Below are positions 40,311 to 47,941 of a stretch of 64,000 nucleotides of DNA, piece after piece. The stretch comes from Arthrobacter sp. ISL-5. GTDB taxonomy: Bacteria > Actinomycetota > Actinomycetes > Actinomycetales > Micrococcaceae. Each line of letters begins with the position of its first letter. Positions within the stretch are counted from its first letter, which is position 1. The notes under the pieces were generated by a model. That model was not told the DNA's origin and made no database searches. It saw nothing but the letters and a program-made list of their open reading frames with translations. Both the position numbers and the translations under genes were made by a program. Location of the stretch: the NCBI RefSeq assembly GCF_018613835.1, contig NZ_JAGGPM010000028.1, positions 1-64,000 on the forward strand. Reading direction: 5' to 3'.

Positions 40311-42077
40311 ATGCGGCTGACCAACGTCACGCACCTGCGCCTACCGTTCGGACGACTTTGGGGCTACGACGTCAGTGTGTCTGCGCTCGACCGGCGTCTT
40401 CCAGTGTCCTTTGACCAGCGGCTCCATGTGGGGGCAGGTGACCGCCCCGGCTCCTGGATGGCATTGTCTTTTCGGCTGCCTACACCAACTCGTCGTGAGT
40501 CAATTGCCGATGCCTGGCTGGCTGTCGTCGCCCGTCATGGCACACTGCGAACGGCATTCGTTCCTGGTGTGGATGGTGATCCGGAGCTTCACGAAATTGA
40601 TATTGGTCCGGGAACCTGGGTCGAGCATCAGGTATCTCCTGGTCAGGCCGTCAATGACGCGGTGCGGGACATTCTCGATGCCGCATGTTCGCCATACCAA
40701 CAGCCCTCACACCGGCTGTGCGTATTGGAGACTGCTGCTGGACTCACCGTCGTGATTGCGGCCGACCACGCCCACGTCGATATGTGGTCGATGCTGGTGA
40801 TCGCGCGCGACCTGCTGTCGGCGCTCGATGGTGGGAGGGCGGGCCGTGAACCATTGCCGGGGCCAGCGCCCGCATTTGTTGAACACACGCAAGCACTGCT
40901 AGATCGGAATGCGGCCCCGGACCACGTGCGTCACCGATGGGAAGACATCATCGGGGACAGCGGCGGCGTAATGCCCCGATTCCCACTGCCCCTGGGTGCG
41001 CCCCATCCGCAGCGCGAGCGTGTAGAAGTGCGCGATGTGTTCGATCTCGACGACGGTGCCGCATTTGCTGCGCAGGCCCGCAACGACGGTGTCTCGACGC
41101 TCGCACTCGCTGTGGTTGCGATGACTGCGGTGACCCGCGAGTTGGCGGGAACCCCGCTGCGAGCCGTTTTTCCCGTGCACAGCCGCTTCGACGACAACTG
41201 GCATGACTCAGTCGGCTGGTTCATTACTAATTCGGTACTTGAGTCGGCGGTCGCCGAGCCGCACGCTGCGGCGGCCGCGGTAAAAGAGGCTGTGCAGCTT
41301 GGCTCGTGGCCGCTCGCGGACGTGCTGGCTCCATGGTGCGGCATGCCCGTAGCTCCGGGTATGTTCGCGATCTCCTGGCTGGACCTGCGCAGACTGCCGG
41401 TGCGAATCGACTCCGTCGGACTCGACGCCCATTATGTGAGCGCGACAATGGACACCGACAGCGTCATGCTTTGGTTCATCCTGGACGAGTCCGGTTTGCA
41501 CTTGAGATGCCGTTATCCCGACACCGTTGAGGCTCGAGCCAACGTCGGCGGATGGCTTGATCTGCTGGTCGCTCGTTTGCAGGCGGATGCGCGATCCTCG
41601 GTTCGAGGACTGCTGCGGGTGGCGGGCCGGACCTTCAGGCTGGAACGGGCGACTCGCGATGATGTTGAGGCCATCGCCGCGCTGCTGTCTGATGATCAGT
41701 TCGGTCCCGATCGTGAGTGCGTCGAGCTCGAACGATACGAGGCGGCCTACAACGTGGTTGTTCGCGATAGTTCCAACTATCTGGGGGTTGTCCGCAATGG
41801 TGCCGATCGCATCGTTGCCACGATGCAATTGACCGTCATTCCAGGTCTTTCCCGGGGTGGTTCTTCCCGACTACAGATCGAGGGACTGCGAGTTGCGGCC
41901 GCGGAACGTTCACATGGCTTGGGCACCGCGATGCTTGAGTGGGCACACAATTTTGGGCGTGCGCGTGGGGCGCAACTGGCACAGGTGACCACCGACGAAG
42001 CACGGGAACGGGCTCGAGCCTTCTACACCCGACTCGGATATCGGACTGCCCACGTCGGGCTGAAACGGAGCATATAG
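40311..42077 (+). CDS. Condensation-domain / GNAT acetyltransferase fusion protein
   Basis: 588 residues. Residues 1-430 resemble an NRPS/PapA-type condensation domain: the HHxxxDG motif appears as AADHAHVDMWS (second His and Asp kept, first His and Gly replaced), and the later VGxFxN motif as SVGWFITNSV. Residues 445-588 form a GNAT domain: FRLERATRDDVEAIAALLSD, then the acetyl-CoA loop region RVAAAERSHGLGTAMLEWAH and the ending FYTRLGYRTAHVGLKRS. No carrier, adenylation or membrane domain is present. Catalysis of acyl transfer by both halves is inferred. Likely acquired: it sits between the duplicated ychF end and a toxin remnant, and uses GAT/GTT-type codons more than core genes do. Confidence 0.72.
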   Translation: MRLTNVTHLRLPFGRLWGYDVSVSALDRRLPVSFDQRLHVGAGDRPGSWMALSFRLPTPTRRESIADAWLAVVARHGTLRTAFVPGVDGDPELHEIDIGPGTWVEHQVSPGQAVNDAVRDILDAACSPYQQPSHRLCVLETAAGLTVVIAADHAHVDMWSMLVIARDLLSALDGGRAGREPLPGPAPAFVEHTQALLDRNAAPDHVRHRWEDIIGDSGGVMPRFPLPLGAPHPQRERVEVRDVFDLDDGAAFAAQARNDGVSTLALAVVAMTAVTRELAGTPLRAVFPVHSRFDDNWHDSVGWFITNSVLESAVAEPHAAAAAVKEAVQLGSWPLADVLAPWCGMPVAPGMFAISWLDLRRLPVRIDSVGLDAHYVSATMDTDSVMLWFILDESGLHLRCRYPDTVEARANVGGWLDLLVARLQADARSSVRGLLRVAGRTFRLERATRDDVEAIAALLSDDQFGPDRECVELERYEAAYNVVVRDSSNYLGVVRNGADRIVATMQLTVIPGLSRGGSSRLQIEGLRVAAAERSHGLGTAMLEWAHNFGRARGAQLAQVTTDEARERARAFYTRLGYRTAHVGLKRSI

Positions 42078-42154
42078 GCACCTTCTCTGCGCGTCGTTGG
42101 TGAGTTTCGAGTAACTACGGGTCCAGCCCTACGACTGACGGCAGCTTGTGGACC

Positions 42155-42274
42155 TCAGCTCAGCACGCGGGCGGTCACGCCGGGCAGTTCGTTGAACCGC
42201 GGCTCCTGATCGGTGGTGACGAGGATCGGCCCAGTGGCCCGGGCAGTGGCGGCGATGGTCTGATCGTGCCCCAG
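42155..42274 (-). pseudogene. PIN-domain (VapC-like) toxin fragment, C-terminal 39 residues
   Basis: The minus strand reads LGHDQTIAATARATGPILVT and TDQEPRFNELPGVTARVLS before a TGA (42155-42157). The order D-Q-x-I-A-A-T-A ... LVTxD ... F ... PG is the end of a VapC PIN nuclease, with two of the acidic active-site residues. The first 90 or so residues and any VapB antitoxin are missing. It marks the right part of the inserted segment. Confidence 0.65.
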
Positions 42275-42299
42275 CTGAGTGATTGAGAATTAACACTCA

Positions 42300-42328
42300 A
42301 AAGCCCCGATCCCTTGGATCGGGGCTTT
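42300..42328. terminator. Perfect terminator hairpin, usable on both strands
   Basis: AAAGCCCCGATCC / GGATCGGGGCTTT, 13 bp perfect stem with loop CTT, flanked by A-rich and T-rich ends. It probably closed the original core-gene interval and now separates the inserted segment from the importer. Confidence 0.85.
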
Positions 42329-42486
42329 GTTGTGATTGGCTTGCATAGCTGTCAACGTTGCACAGGGCAAGGAATCCTTACGACAATTCCTCCGCGGTTC
42401 CGGGTAGGTTGCATCTCGGTAACAACCTTTACTGAGGGACAACTTTCGGACCGCGGGGGCGGGGTTGGGGTCTAGGCTACATCTCA

Positions 42487-42502
42487 TGTGAGACACGCCA
42501 CA
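42487..42502. promoter_or_regulatory. CRP/GlxR-like site upstream of the peptide importer
   Basis: TGTGAGACACGCCACA fits TGTGA-N6-TCACA with one mismatch (CCACA). The same one-base variant (TGTGA-N6-CCACA) occurs upstream of gltA at 57773. In actinobacteria such sites bind GlxR/CRP. It is 81 bp before the start codon. Confidence 0.5.
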
Positions 42503-42582
42503 TGCTCACTGGGGGGATTTGGCGGTCTGGCCGGCGCCTACAGCGGCGGTCTTTTCCACACTAAAAGAAACAAGGAGGCGGA

Positions 42583-44346
42583 ATGCGCTTCGGTCGTATT
42601 TCCAAAGCAGTGGGCGTTGCAGCTGTTGCTGCTCTTGCCCTCAGCGCCTGCGCGGGCAACACCGGGACAACCCCGACCAGCGCCGCAGCCGGTAAGCAGG
42701 GTGGCAACGCCACCGTTGTTGAAGTCAACGCTTTCTCGTCGTTCAACCAGGGATCTGCCGACGGAAACAGCGACATCAACGGCAACATCAGCTACATCAC
42801 CCGCTCGGGCTTCTACTACGTGGACGACAAACTCAACATTGTCCACAACGACAAGTTCGGCAAATACGAAAAGGTCTCAGATGATCCGCTGACGGTCAAA
42901 TACACCGTCAATGAAGGCGTGAAGTGGTCCGACGGCGAAGCTATCGACGCCGGCGACCTCCTCCTCTCCTGGGCGGCCAACTCCGGTTACTACGACGACG
43001 CTGACGCCGACGCGAAGACCGGCACCACGTACTTCACCACCGCCGCCGACACCAGCGGGCTCAACCTGACCGAGTTCCCGGAAATCGGCGACGACGGCCG
43101 GTCCATCACCCTGAAGTACGCCAAGCCCTTCGCTGACTGGGAAATCGCCTTTGACATGGACATGCCGGCACACGTCGTGGCCAAGAAGGGCGGCCTGGCA
43201 GACGAGAAGGCACTGATCGACCTCCTCAAGAAGACTCCGCGCGGCGACTCCAAGGCACCGAAGGTCAACGCCGAACTCAAGAAGGTTGCGGACTTCTGGA
43301 ACTCCGGCTTCGACTCCAAGACGCTGCCGAGCGATCCGTCCCTGTACCTCTCGAGCGGGCCCTACATCGTCAAGAGCATCGAGCAGGATGCGTCCATGAC
43401 CCTCGTTAAGAACAAGGACTACACCTGGGGTCCCGAGGCCCACCTGGATGAAATCACCATCCGCTACATCGGCTCAGCACCGGCAGCGGTCCAGGCGCTC
43501 AAGAACGGCGAGGCGGACATCATCGCCCCGCAGCCCTCGGCCGACACCCTGGAACAGCTCAAGGCACTGGAGAGCCAAGGCGTAACCACCGAGAGCTACG
43601 GCGAACTTGCCTACGACCACCTGGACCTGAACTTCTCCGGCCCCTTCAAGGACAAGAAAGTCCGTGAAGCGTTCATGAAGACGGTCCCGCGCCAGGACAT
43701 CGTGGACAAGATCGTCAAGAAGCTCGATCCGAATTCCAAGCCGCTGGATTCCGAGCTCTTCCTGCCCTCGCAGGCCAAGTACGCCGACGCCGTCAAGAAC
43801 AACGGTTCCGCGAACTACGCTTCCGTTGACATCGCCGGCGCCAAGGAACTCCTCGCCGGAGCAACTCCGGAAATCAAGATCATGTACAACAAGGACAACC
43901 CCAACCGGGTCGACGCCTTCTCCCTGATCCGCGAATCGGCTGCCAAAGCCGGCTTCAAGATCGTCGACGGCGGCCTGGGAGCGTCCGACTGGAGCGGCAC
44001 CCTGGGTGACGGCAGCTACGATGCCACCATCTTCGGCTGGATCAACTCCGGTGTCGGCGTGTCCGGCGTTCCGCAGATCTTCAAGAGCACCGGCGGCAGC
44101 AACTTCAACGGGTTCAAGAGCGCCGAAGCGGACAAGCTCATGGACGAGTTGATCGTCACCACGGACAAGGGCAAGCAGGATGAACTGACCGCCCAGATCG
44201 ACAAGCTCATCTGGGACGAAGCCTATGGCGTTCCCCTGTTCCAGACGGTCGGCGTTGCCGCTATCAGCGACCGCTTCACCGGCGTGAAGTCCAGCCCCGG
44301 CCAGCGCGGAGTCTGGTGGAATGTTTGGGACTGGCAGGTCAAGTAA
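42583..44346 (+). CDS. Oligopeptide/dipeptide-type substrate-binding lipoprotein
   Basis: 587 residues. Signal peptide MRFGRISKAVGVAAVAALAL and lipobox LSAC (Cys near residue 23). SBP_bac_5 features follow: LTVKYTVNEGVKWSDGEAI, the domain core YDHLDLNFSGPFKDKKVREA and FGWINSGVGVSGVP. It captures peptides or related solutes outside the membrane for the permeases encoded downstream. Start ATG 42583 has AAGGAGG upstream. A hairpin with T run (44380-44412) follows before the permease genes, so the binding protein is probably made in excess. Confidence 0.9.
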   Translation: MRFGRISKAVGVAAVAALALSACAGNTGTTPTSAAAGKQGGNATVVEVNAFSSFNQGSADGNSDINGNISYITRSGFYYVDDKLNIVHNDKFGKYEKVSDDPLTVKYTVNEGVKWSDGEAIDAGDLLLSWAANSGYYDDADADAKTGTTYFTTAADTSGLNLTEFPEIGDDGRSITLKYAKPFADWEIAFDMDMPAHVVAKKGGLADEKALIDLLKKTPRGDSKAPKVNAELKKVADFWNSGFDSKTLPSDPSLYLSSGPYIVKSIEQDASMTLVKNKDYTWGPEAHLDEITIRYIGSAPAAVQALKNGEADIIAPQPSADTLEQLKALESQGVTTESYGELAYDHLDLNFSGPFKDKKVREAFMKTVPRQDIVDKIVKKLDPNSKPLDSELFLPSQAKYADAVKNNGSANYASVDIAGAKELLAGATPEIKIMYNKDNPNRVDAFSLIRESAAKAGFKIVDGGLGASDWSGTLGDGSYDATIFGWINSGVGVSGVPQIFKSTGGSNFNGFKSAEADKLMDELIVTTDKGKQDELTAQIDKLIWDEAYGVPLFQTVGVAAISDRFTGVKSSPGQRGVWWNVWDWQVK

Positions 44347-44379
44347 GCCTCCGGGCCCAAGCCTGACGGGCTAGTGCAG

Positions 44380-44412
44380 GCGCCGGGACCACATGCACCA
44401 CGGTCCCGGCGC
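44380..44412 (+). terminator. Attenuator-like hairpin between binding protein and permeases
   Basis: GCGCCGGGACC / GGTCCCGGCGC, 11 bp perfect stem with an 11-base loop followed by TTTCT. Partial termination here would explain higher output of the binding protein than of the permeases. Confidence 0.7.
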
Positions 44413-44529
44413 TTTCTAGCGCCAAGGCGACCACCCGCACTGGCCGATTAACGGGTCCGTGCGCGGTGGAGAACCATGACGGCGAGCTGACCGGGCGGAT
44501 CCCCGGTCACCAAATCAGAGGTACTCACC

Positions 44530-46071
44530 ATGTTGACCTATATCGTCCGGCGGCTCGTCACCGCAGCGCTCATCCTCCTGGGCGCATCCTTCCTCGTGTA
44601 TCTCCTGACAGCGGCGTCAGGGGATCCACTGGCTGAACTCCGTGCCAGCAACGCTCCCAACCGGGAGCAGCTGATGGAGGCCCGCTCAAACCTGCTGGAC
44701 CTTGATACGCCCGCTCCCATCCGGTATTTCAAATGGCTCGCCGGCGCCTCGCAGTGCCTGATCCCGTTCGCCGGTACCTGTGACCTCGGCCGGAATACGG
44801 CGAACCAGCCCATCACCGATGCCCTGGGCCACGCCCTGATCCAGACGCTGACACTCGTGACGGCCGCCACAGTCCTCGCCATCCTCGTCGGCATCACGCT
44901 CGGGATCATCACGGCCCTCCGCCAGTACAGCACCCTGGACTACGGCGTGACCTTCATGGCCTTTCTGTTCTTCTCGCTGCCGATCTTCTGGGTGGCTGTT
45001 CTCCTCAAGGAATTCGGGGCCATCGGGTTTAACAATTTTCTTCGGAACCCTGAAATTCCGTTGCCCGCAGCGATAGGCATCGGTGCGGTGTTGGGTATTG
45101 TCGCCGCCATCGTCGCCGGTGGCGAGCCCAAACGGAGGGTACTGACCGGAGGCATCGTATTTGCGGTGGTCACCGCCGTCCTCATCTATTTCTCGGTCAC
45201 GCTCTGGTTCAAGACGCCGGGCCTGGGGCCTGTGGTCATCGCCATCGCCGGCGTCGGACTCGCCTACGCCGTCACCCTCCTCACAGCTGGCCTCAAGAAC
45301 CGCAAGGCGCTGCAGTCAGCACTCCTCGCCGTGGGCGCCGGCGTAGTTGCGTACTTCGCCATCCAGCCGCTGCTCAATCAGGCAACGTTCCTCATGATCG
45401 TCCTCCTCGCGGTCGCAACCGTTCTCGTCGGCGTGGCAATCGGTTACTTCGTGGGCGGCTACGACCGCGGTCAGTCCATGCGGGCGGCCGGAATGACGTC
45501 GTTCCTTGTGGCCTTCCTGATCCTCCTGGACCGCTTCATGCAGGCCTGGCCCACGTATTTCGATAACAGCAGGGTCCGGGGGCGGCCCATCGCAACCATT
45601 GGCGCCACCACCCCCAACATCGAAGGCGACTTCTGGGTCTTGAGCCTGGACTCGTTCACCCACCTCATCCTGCCCACCTCGGCGCTGATCCTCATTTCAC
45701 TGGCCGGCTACACACGCTTCACGCGCGCTTCCATGCTGGAAATCATGAACATGGACTACATCCGGACCGCGAGGGCCAAGGGGCTGTCCGAACGGACCGT
45801 CGTCATGAGGCACGCGTTCCGCAACGCCCTCATTCCGATAGCCACGATCGTCGCCTTCGACATCGGGGCCCTGATTGGCGGTGCCGTCATTACGGAACGG
45901 GTTTTCTCCGTCCGCGGCATGGGGTTCCTGTTTTTCGACGGCATCGAACATGTCGACCCCAATCCCGTCATGGGCGTGTTCGTATGCGTGGCCATCACGG
46001 CCATGGCATTTAACCTGATCGCGGACCTTGCCTACTCCGCGCTTGATCCACGAGTAAGGGTGAAAGCATGA
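44530..46071 (+). CDS. Peptide ABC transporter permease (DppB type, enlarged)
   Basis: 513 residues, about 180 longer than usual DppB/OppB. The start MLTYIVRRLVTAALILLGAS and the first part are standard. A long hydrophobic insertion (residues about 170-340) adds several extra membrane segments (GIGAVLGIVAAIVAGGEPKR, VVIAIAGVGLAYAVTLLTAG). The normal core resumes with LPTSALILISLAGYTRFTRA, the coupling loop DYIRTARAKGLSERTVVMRH and ALIPIATIVAFDIGALIGGA. It forms half of the membrane channel. It overlaps the next permease gene by four bases (ATGA). Confidence 0.88.
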   Translation: MLTYIVRRLVTAALILLGASFLVYLLTAASGDPLAELRASNAPNREQLMEARSNLLDLDTPAPIRYFKWLAGASQCLIPFAGTCDLGRNTANQPITDALGHALIQTLTLVTAATVLAILVGITLGIITALRQYSTLDYGVTFMAFLFFSLPIFWVAVLLKEFGAIGFNNFLRNPEIPLPAAIGIGAVLGIVAAIVAGGEPKRRVLTGGIVFAVVTAVLIYFSVTLWFKTPGLGPVVIAIAGVGLAYAVTLLTAGLKNRKALQSALLAVGAGVVAYFAIQPLLNQATFLMIVLLAVATVLVGVAIGYFVGGYDRGQSMRAAGMTSFLVAFLILLDRFMQAWPTYFDNSRVRGRPIATIGATTPNIEGDFWVLSLDSFTHLILPTSALILISLAGYTRFTRASMLEIMNMDYIRTARAKGLSERTVVMRHAFRNALIPIATIVAFDIGALIGGAVITERVFSVRGMGFLFFDGIEHVDPNPVMGVFVCVAITAMAFNLIADLAYSALDPRVRVKA

Positions 46072-47207
46072 GCCAGCCGAGTCAGCAGGATGAAATCGTG
46101 GCCGAGCAGGCGAGCCTCAAGCATCAGCCCGCGGCGGGAATTGAACCACTCATCGAAGCCAAGGGCCTCAGCCAGGGACAAATTGTCCGTAAAAGGTTCC
46201 TCGGCCACTCGGGCGCCATCGTGGGACTCATTGTTTTCGCACTGATCCTCGTCGCGGCATTTACCTCGGTGGGCTACGCCGGCATTCCAGGCTGGTGGAA
46301 ATACGACCACGAGGAAGTGTCTCCGCTCGTGAACGACGGCGTGCCTACAGCGTCGCTTTTTCCGCTGGCCTGGGGGGAACACCCGTTCGGCCAGGACAGG
46401 ATCGGACGTGACCTGTTCGCGATGACCATGCGGGGCGCCCAGCAGTCAATCACCATCATGGTGGTCATCGGGCTCATCGCAGGACTCATCGGCGTGATCG
46501 TGGGAGCCCTGTCCGGCTACTTCCGGGGCTGGACGGAAGCGATCCTGATGCGGCTGACCGATGTCATCATCATCGTTCCCGCCCTGCTCCTTGCCGCGGT
46601 GATGGGGCAGATTGCGGGCAACAGGGATGACGGAAACTGGTTCTCGGCGTTCACCAGCAATAACGCTGTTCTGGCGCTGGGGATCTTCCTCGGCCTGGTC
46701 AGCTGGGTGGGCCTGGCGCGGCTCATGCGGGGAGAATTCCTGAGCCTGCGTGAACGTGAGTTTGTGGACGCCGCCAGGATTTCCGGGGCGAGCAACGCGA
46801 GGATCATCTTCAAGCACATCCTGCCCAACGCTGTCGGTGTCCTGATCGTCAACGTGACGTTGACGATGTCAGCCGCGATCCTGACCGAGACGGCCCTGAG
46901 CTATCTGGGCGTTGGAGTTAAGTCCCCGGACACGTCCCTTGGCCTGCTTATTTCGCAAAACCAGGAAGCGTTTTCCACCCGACCCTGGCTGTTCTGGTAC
47001 CCGGGCGTCTTCATCGTGCTTATCTGCCTGAGCATCAACTTCATCGGAGACGGGCTGCGAGATGCTTTTGATCCACGCCAGAAGAAGTTCAACGCCAGGA
47101 AGGCCAAGGACACGGGCAGCCCGATGGCTCCCGACAAGACGCCGGTGGCGGCGACGGACGGAACCGCGGCGGACGGAACGGCCGCCGGCGGGACCAGGGG
47201 AGCCTGA
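46068..47207 (+). CDS. Peptide ABC transporter permease (DppC type)
   Basis: 379 residues. The N-terminal OppC_N segment (GQIVRKRFLGHSGAIVGLIV) is followed by the core with QDRIGRDLFAMTMRGAQQS, the coupling loop REREFVDAARISGASNARII and AAILTETALSYLGVGVKSPD. The C-terminal 40 residues are a Gly/Ala/Thr-rich tail. Second half of the channel, translationally coupled to the first. The ATPase gene is separated from it by a convergent PH-domain gene. Confidence 0.9.
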   Translation: MSQPSQQDEIVAEQASLKHQPAAGIEPLIEAKGLSQGQIVRKRFLGHSGAIVGLIVFALILVAAFTSVGYAGIPGWWKYDHEEVSPLVNDGVPTASLFPLAWGEHPFGQDRIGRDLFAMTMRGAQQSITIMVVIGLIAGLIGVIVGALSGYFRGWTEAILMRLTDVIIIVPALLLAAVMGQIAGNRDDGNWFSAFTSNNAVLALGIFLGLVSWVGLARLMRGEFLSLREREFVDAARISGASNARIIFKHILPNAVGVLIVNVTLTMSAAILTETALSYLGVGVKSPDTSLGLLISQNQEAFSTRPWLFWYPGVFIVLICLSINFIGDGLRDAFDPRQKKFNARKAKDTGSPMAPDKTPVAATDGTAADGTAAGGTRGA

Positions 47208-47232
47208 CATGCTGCCCGAGCGACGCCGGTCG

Positions 47233-47862
47233 CTATGCCAGGGCCACGCCCCAAAAGCTGAGTGCGAGCAGAAACAGGGTGACCGACAGTTCCGCCCAGC
47301 GGTACCTCACCGTAATCGGAGTGGTTTCGGCGTTTCCCGCGTCGAGTGCCCCGGATTCGACCAGCTCCTGCCAGCGGACGCGCACCAGTTGCGCGGCCTG
47401 GCCGGAGTCGGTGCTCTTCAGGTCGCCGGGGCGCACGGAGTTGCCCGGACCGTACGTGCTGCCAGCCAGTCCCTGGAGATCTTCGGGGCGGGCGTGGCGG
47501 CCGCCCCAGATGCCGGGCGCCGGCGCCGCCCAGGCGCCGTAGCTTCTTGCCGGAGTGACCAGGGTCAGCGCATAGCGCGTATCCACATTCACCAGGGCTT
47601 CCCACGGCACAACTATGGACCGGAAGGGATTTTCGAGGCTGACCCCGGCGTCGTGGACCACTACCGCCGGGCGCCAGAACAACAGCCAGCCCAGGTACGC
47701 GATAAGCAGCAGCGGACCCGCACCGATCAGGGCCCCGGCCCCTCCCGTTATGGCAATGCCGGCCAGGCCGACGCCTGCCACGAGCCAGGAAAGCCCGGCG
47801 AACCACTTGTTGGTGCGGGCTTTGAAAATTGCAGCGTTTTCGGCATGCGGCGCAGTGCTCAT
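47233..47862 (-). CDS. PH-like domain membrane protein
   Basis: 209 residues. Two membrane helices (residues 21-40 and 43-63), then a bacterial PH-like domain (AVVVHDAGVSLENPFRSIVV, VPWEALVNVDTRYALTLVT), a linker and a last hydrophobic segment (residues 190-207). This is a common actinobacterial membrane family of unknown function. It is inserted on the opposite strand between the permease and ATPase genes of the importer, so the importer operon is interrupted and the ATPase gene probably has its own promoter. Confidence 0.75.
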   Translation of the reverse strand: MSTAPHAENAAIFKARTNKWFAGLSWLVAGVGLAGIAITGGAGALIGAGPLLLIAYLGWLLFWRPAVVVHDAGVSLENPFRSIVVPWEALVNVDTRYALTLVTPARSYGAWAAPAPGIWGGRHARPEDLQGLAGSTYGPGNSVRPGDLKSTDSGQAAQLVRVRWQELVESGALDAGNAETTPITVRYRWAELSVTLFLLALSFWGVALA

Positions 47863-47941
47863 GCCCCCAATAATTCAGGATTCCCGGCCGCAGCACTAAT
47901 CTCAGCTGCTCCGCTGGCCCGGGTGGAAGGAAAACCCCAAC

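Larger units (their letters stand above)
42275..42582. other. Regulatory gap before the peptide importer
   Basis: No gene seen. It holds a strong perfect hairpin (42300-42328), a CRP/GlxR-like site (42487-42502) and the ribosome site AAGGAGGCGGA before the binding-protein ATG at 42583. The importer promoter presumably lies between the hairpin and the start. Confidence 0.5.
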
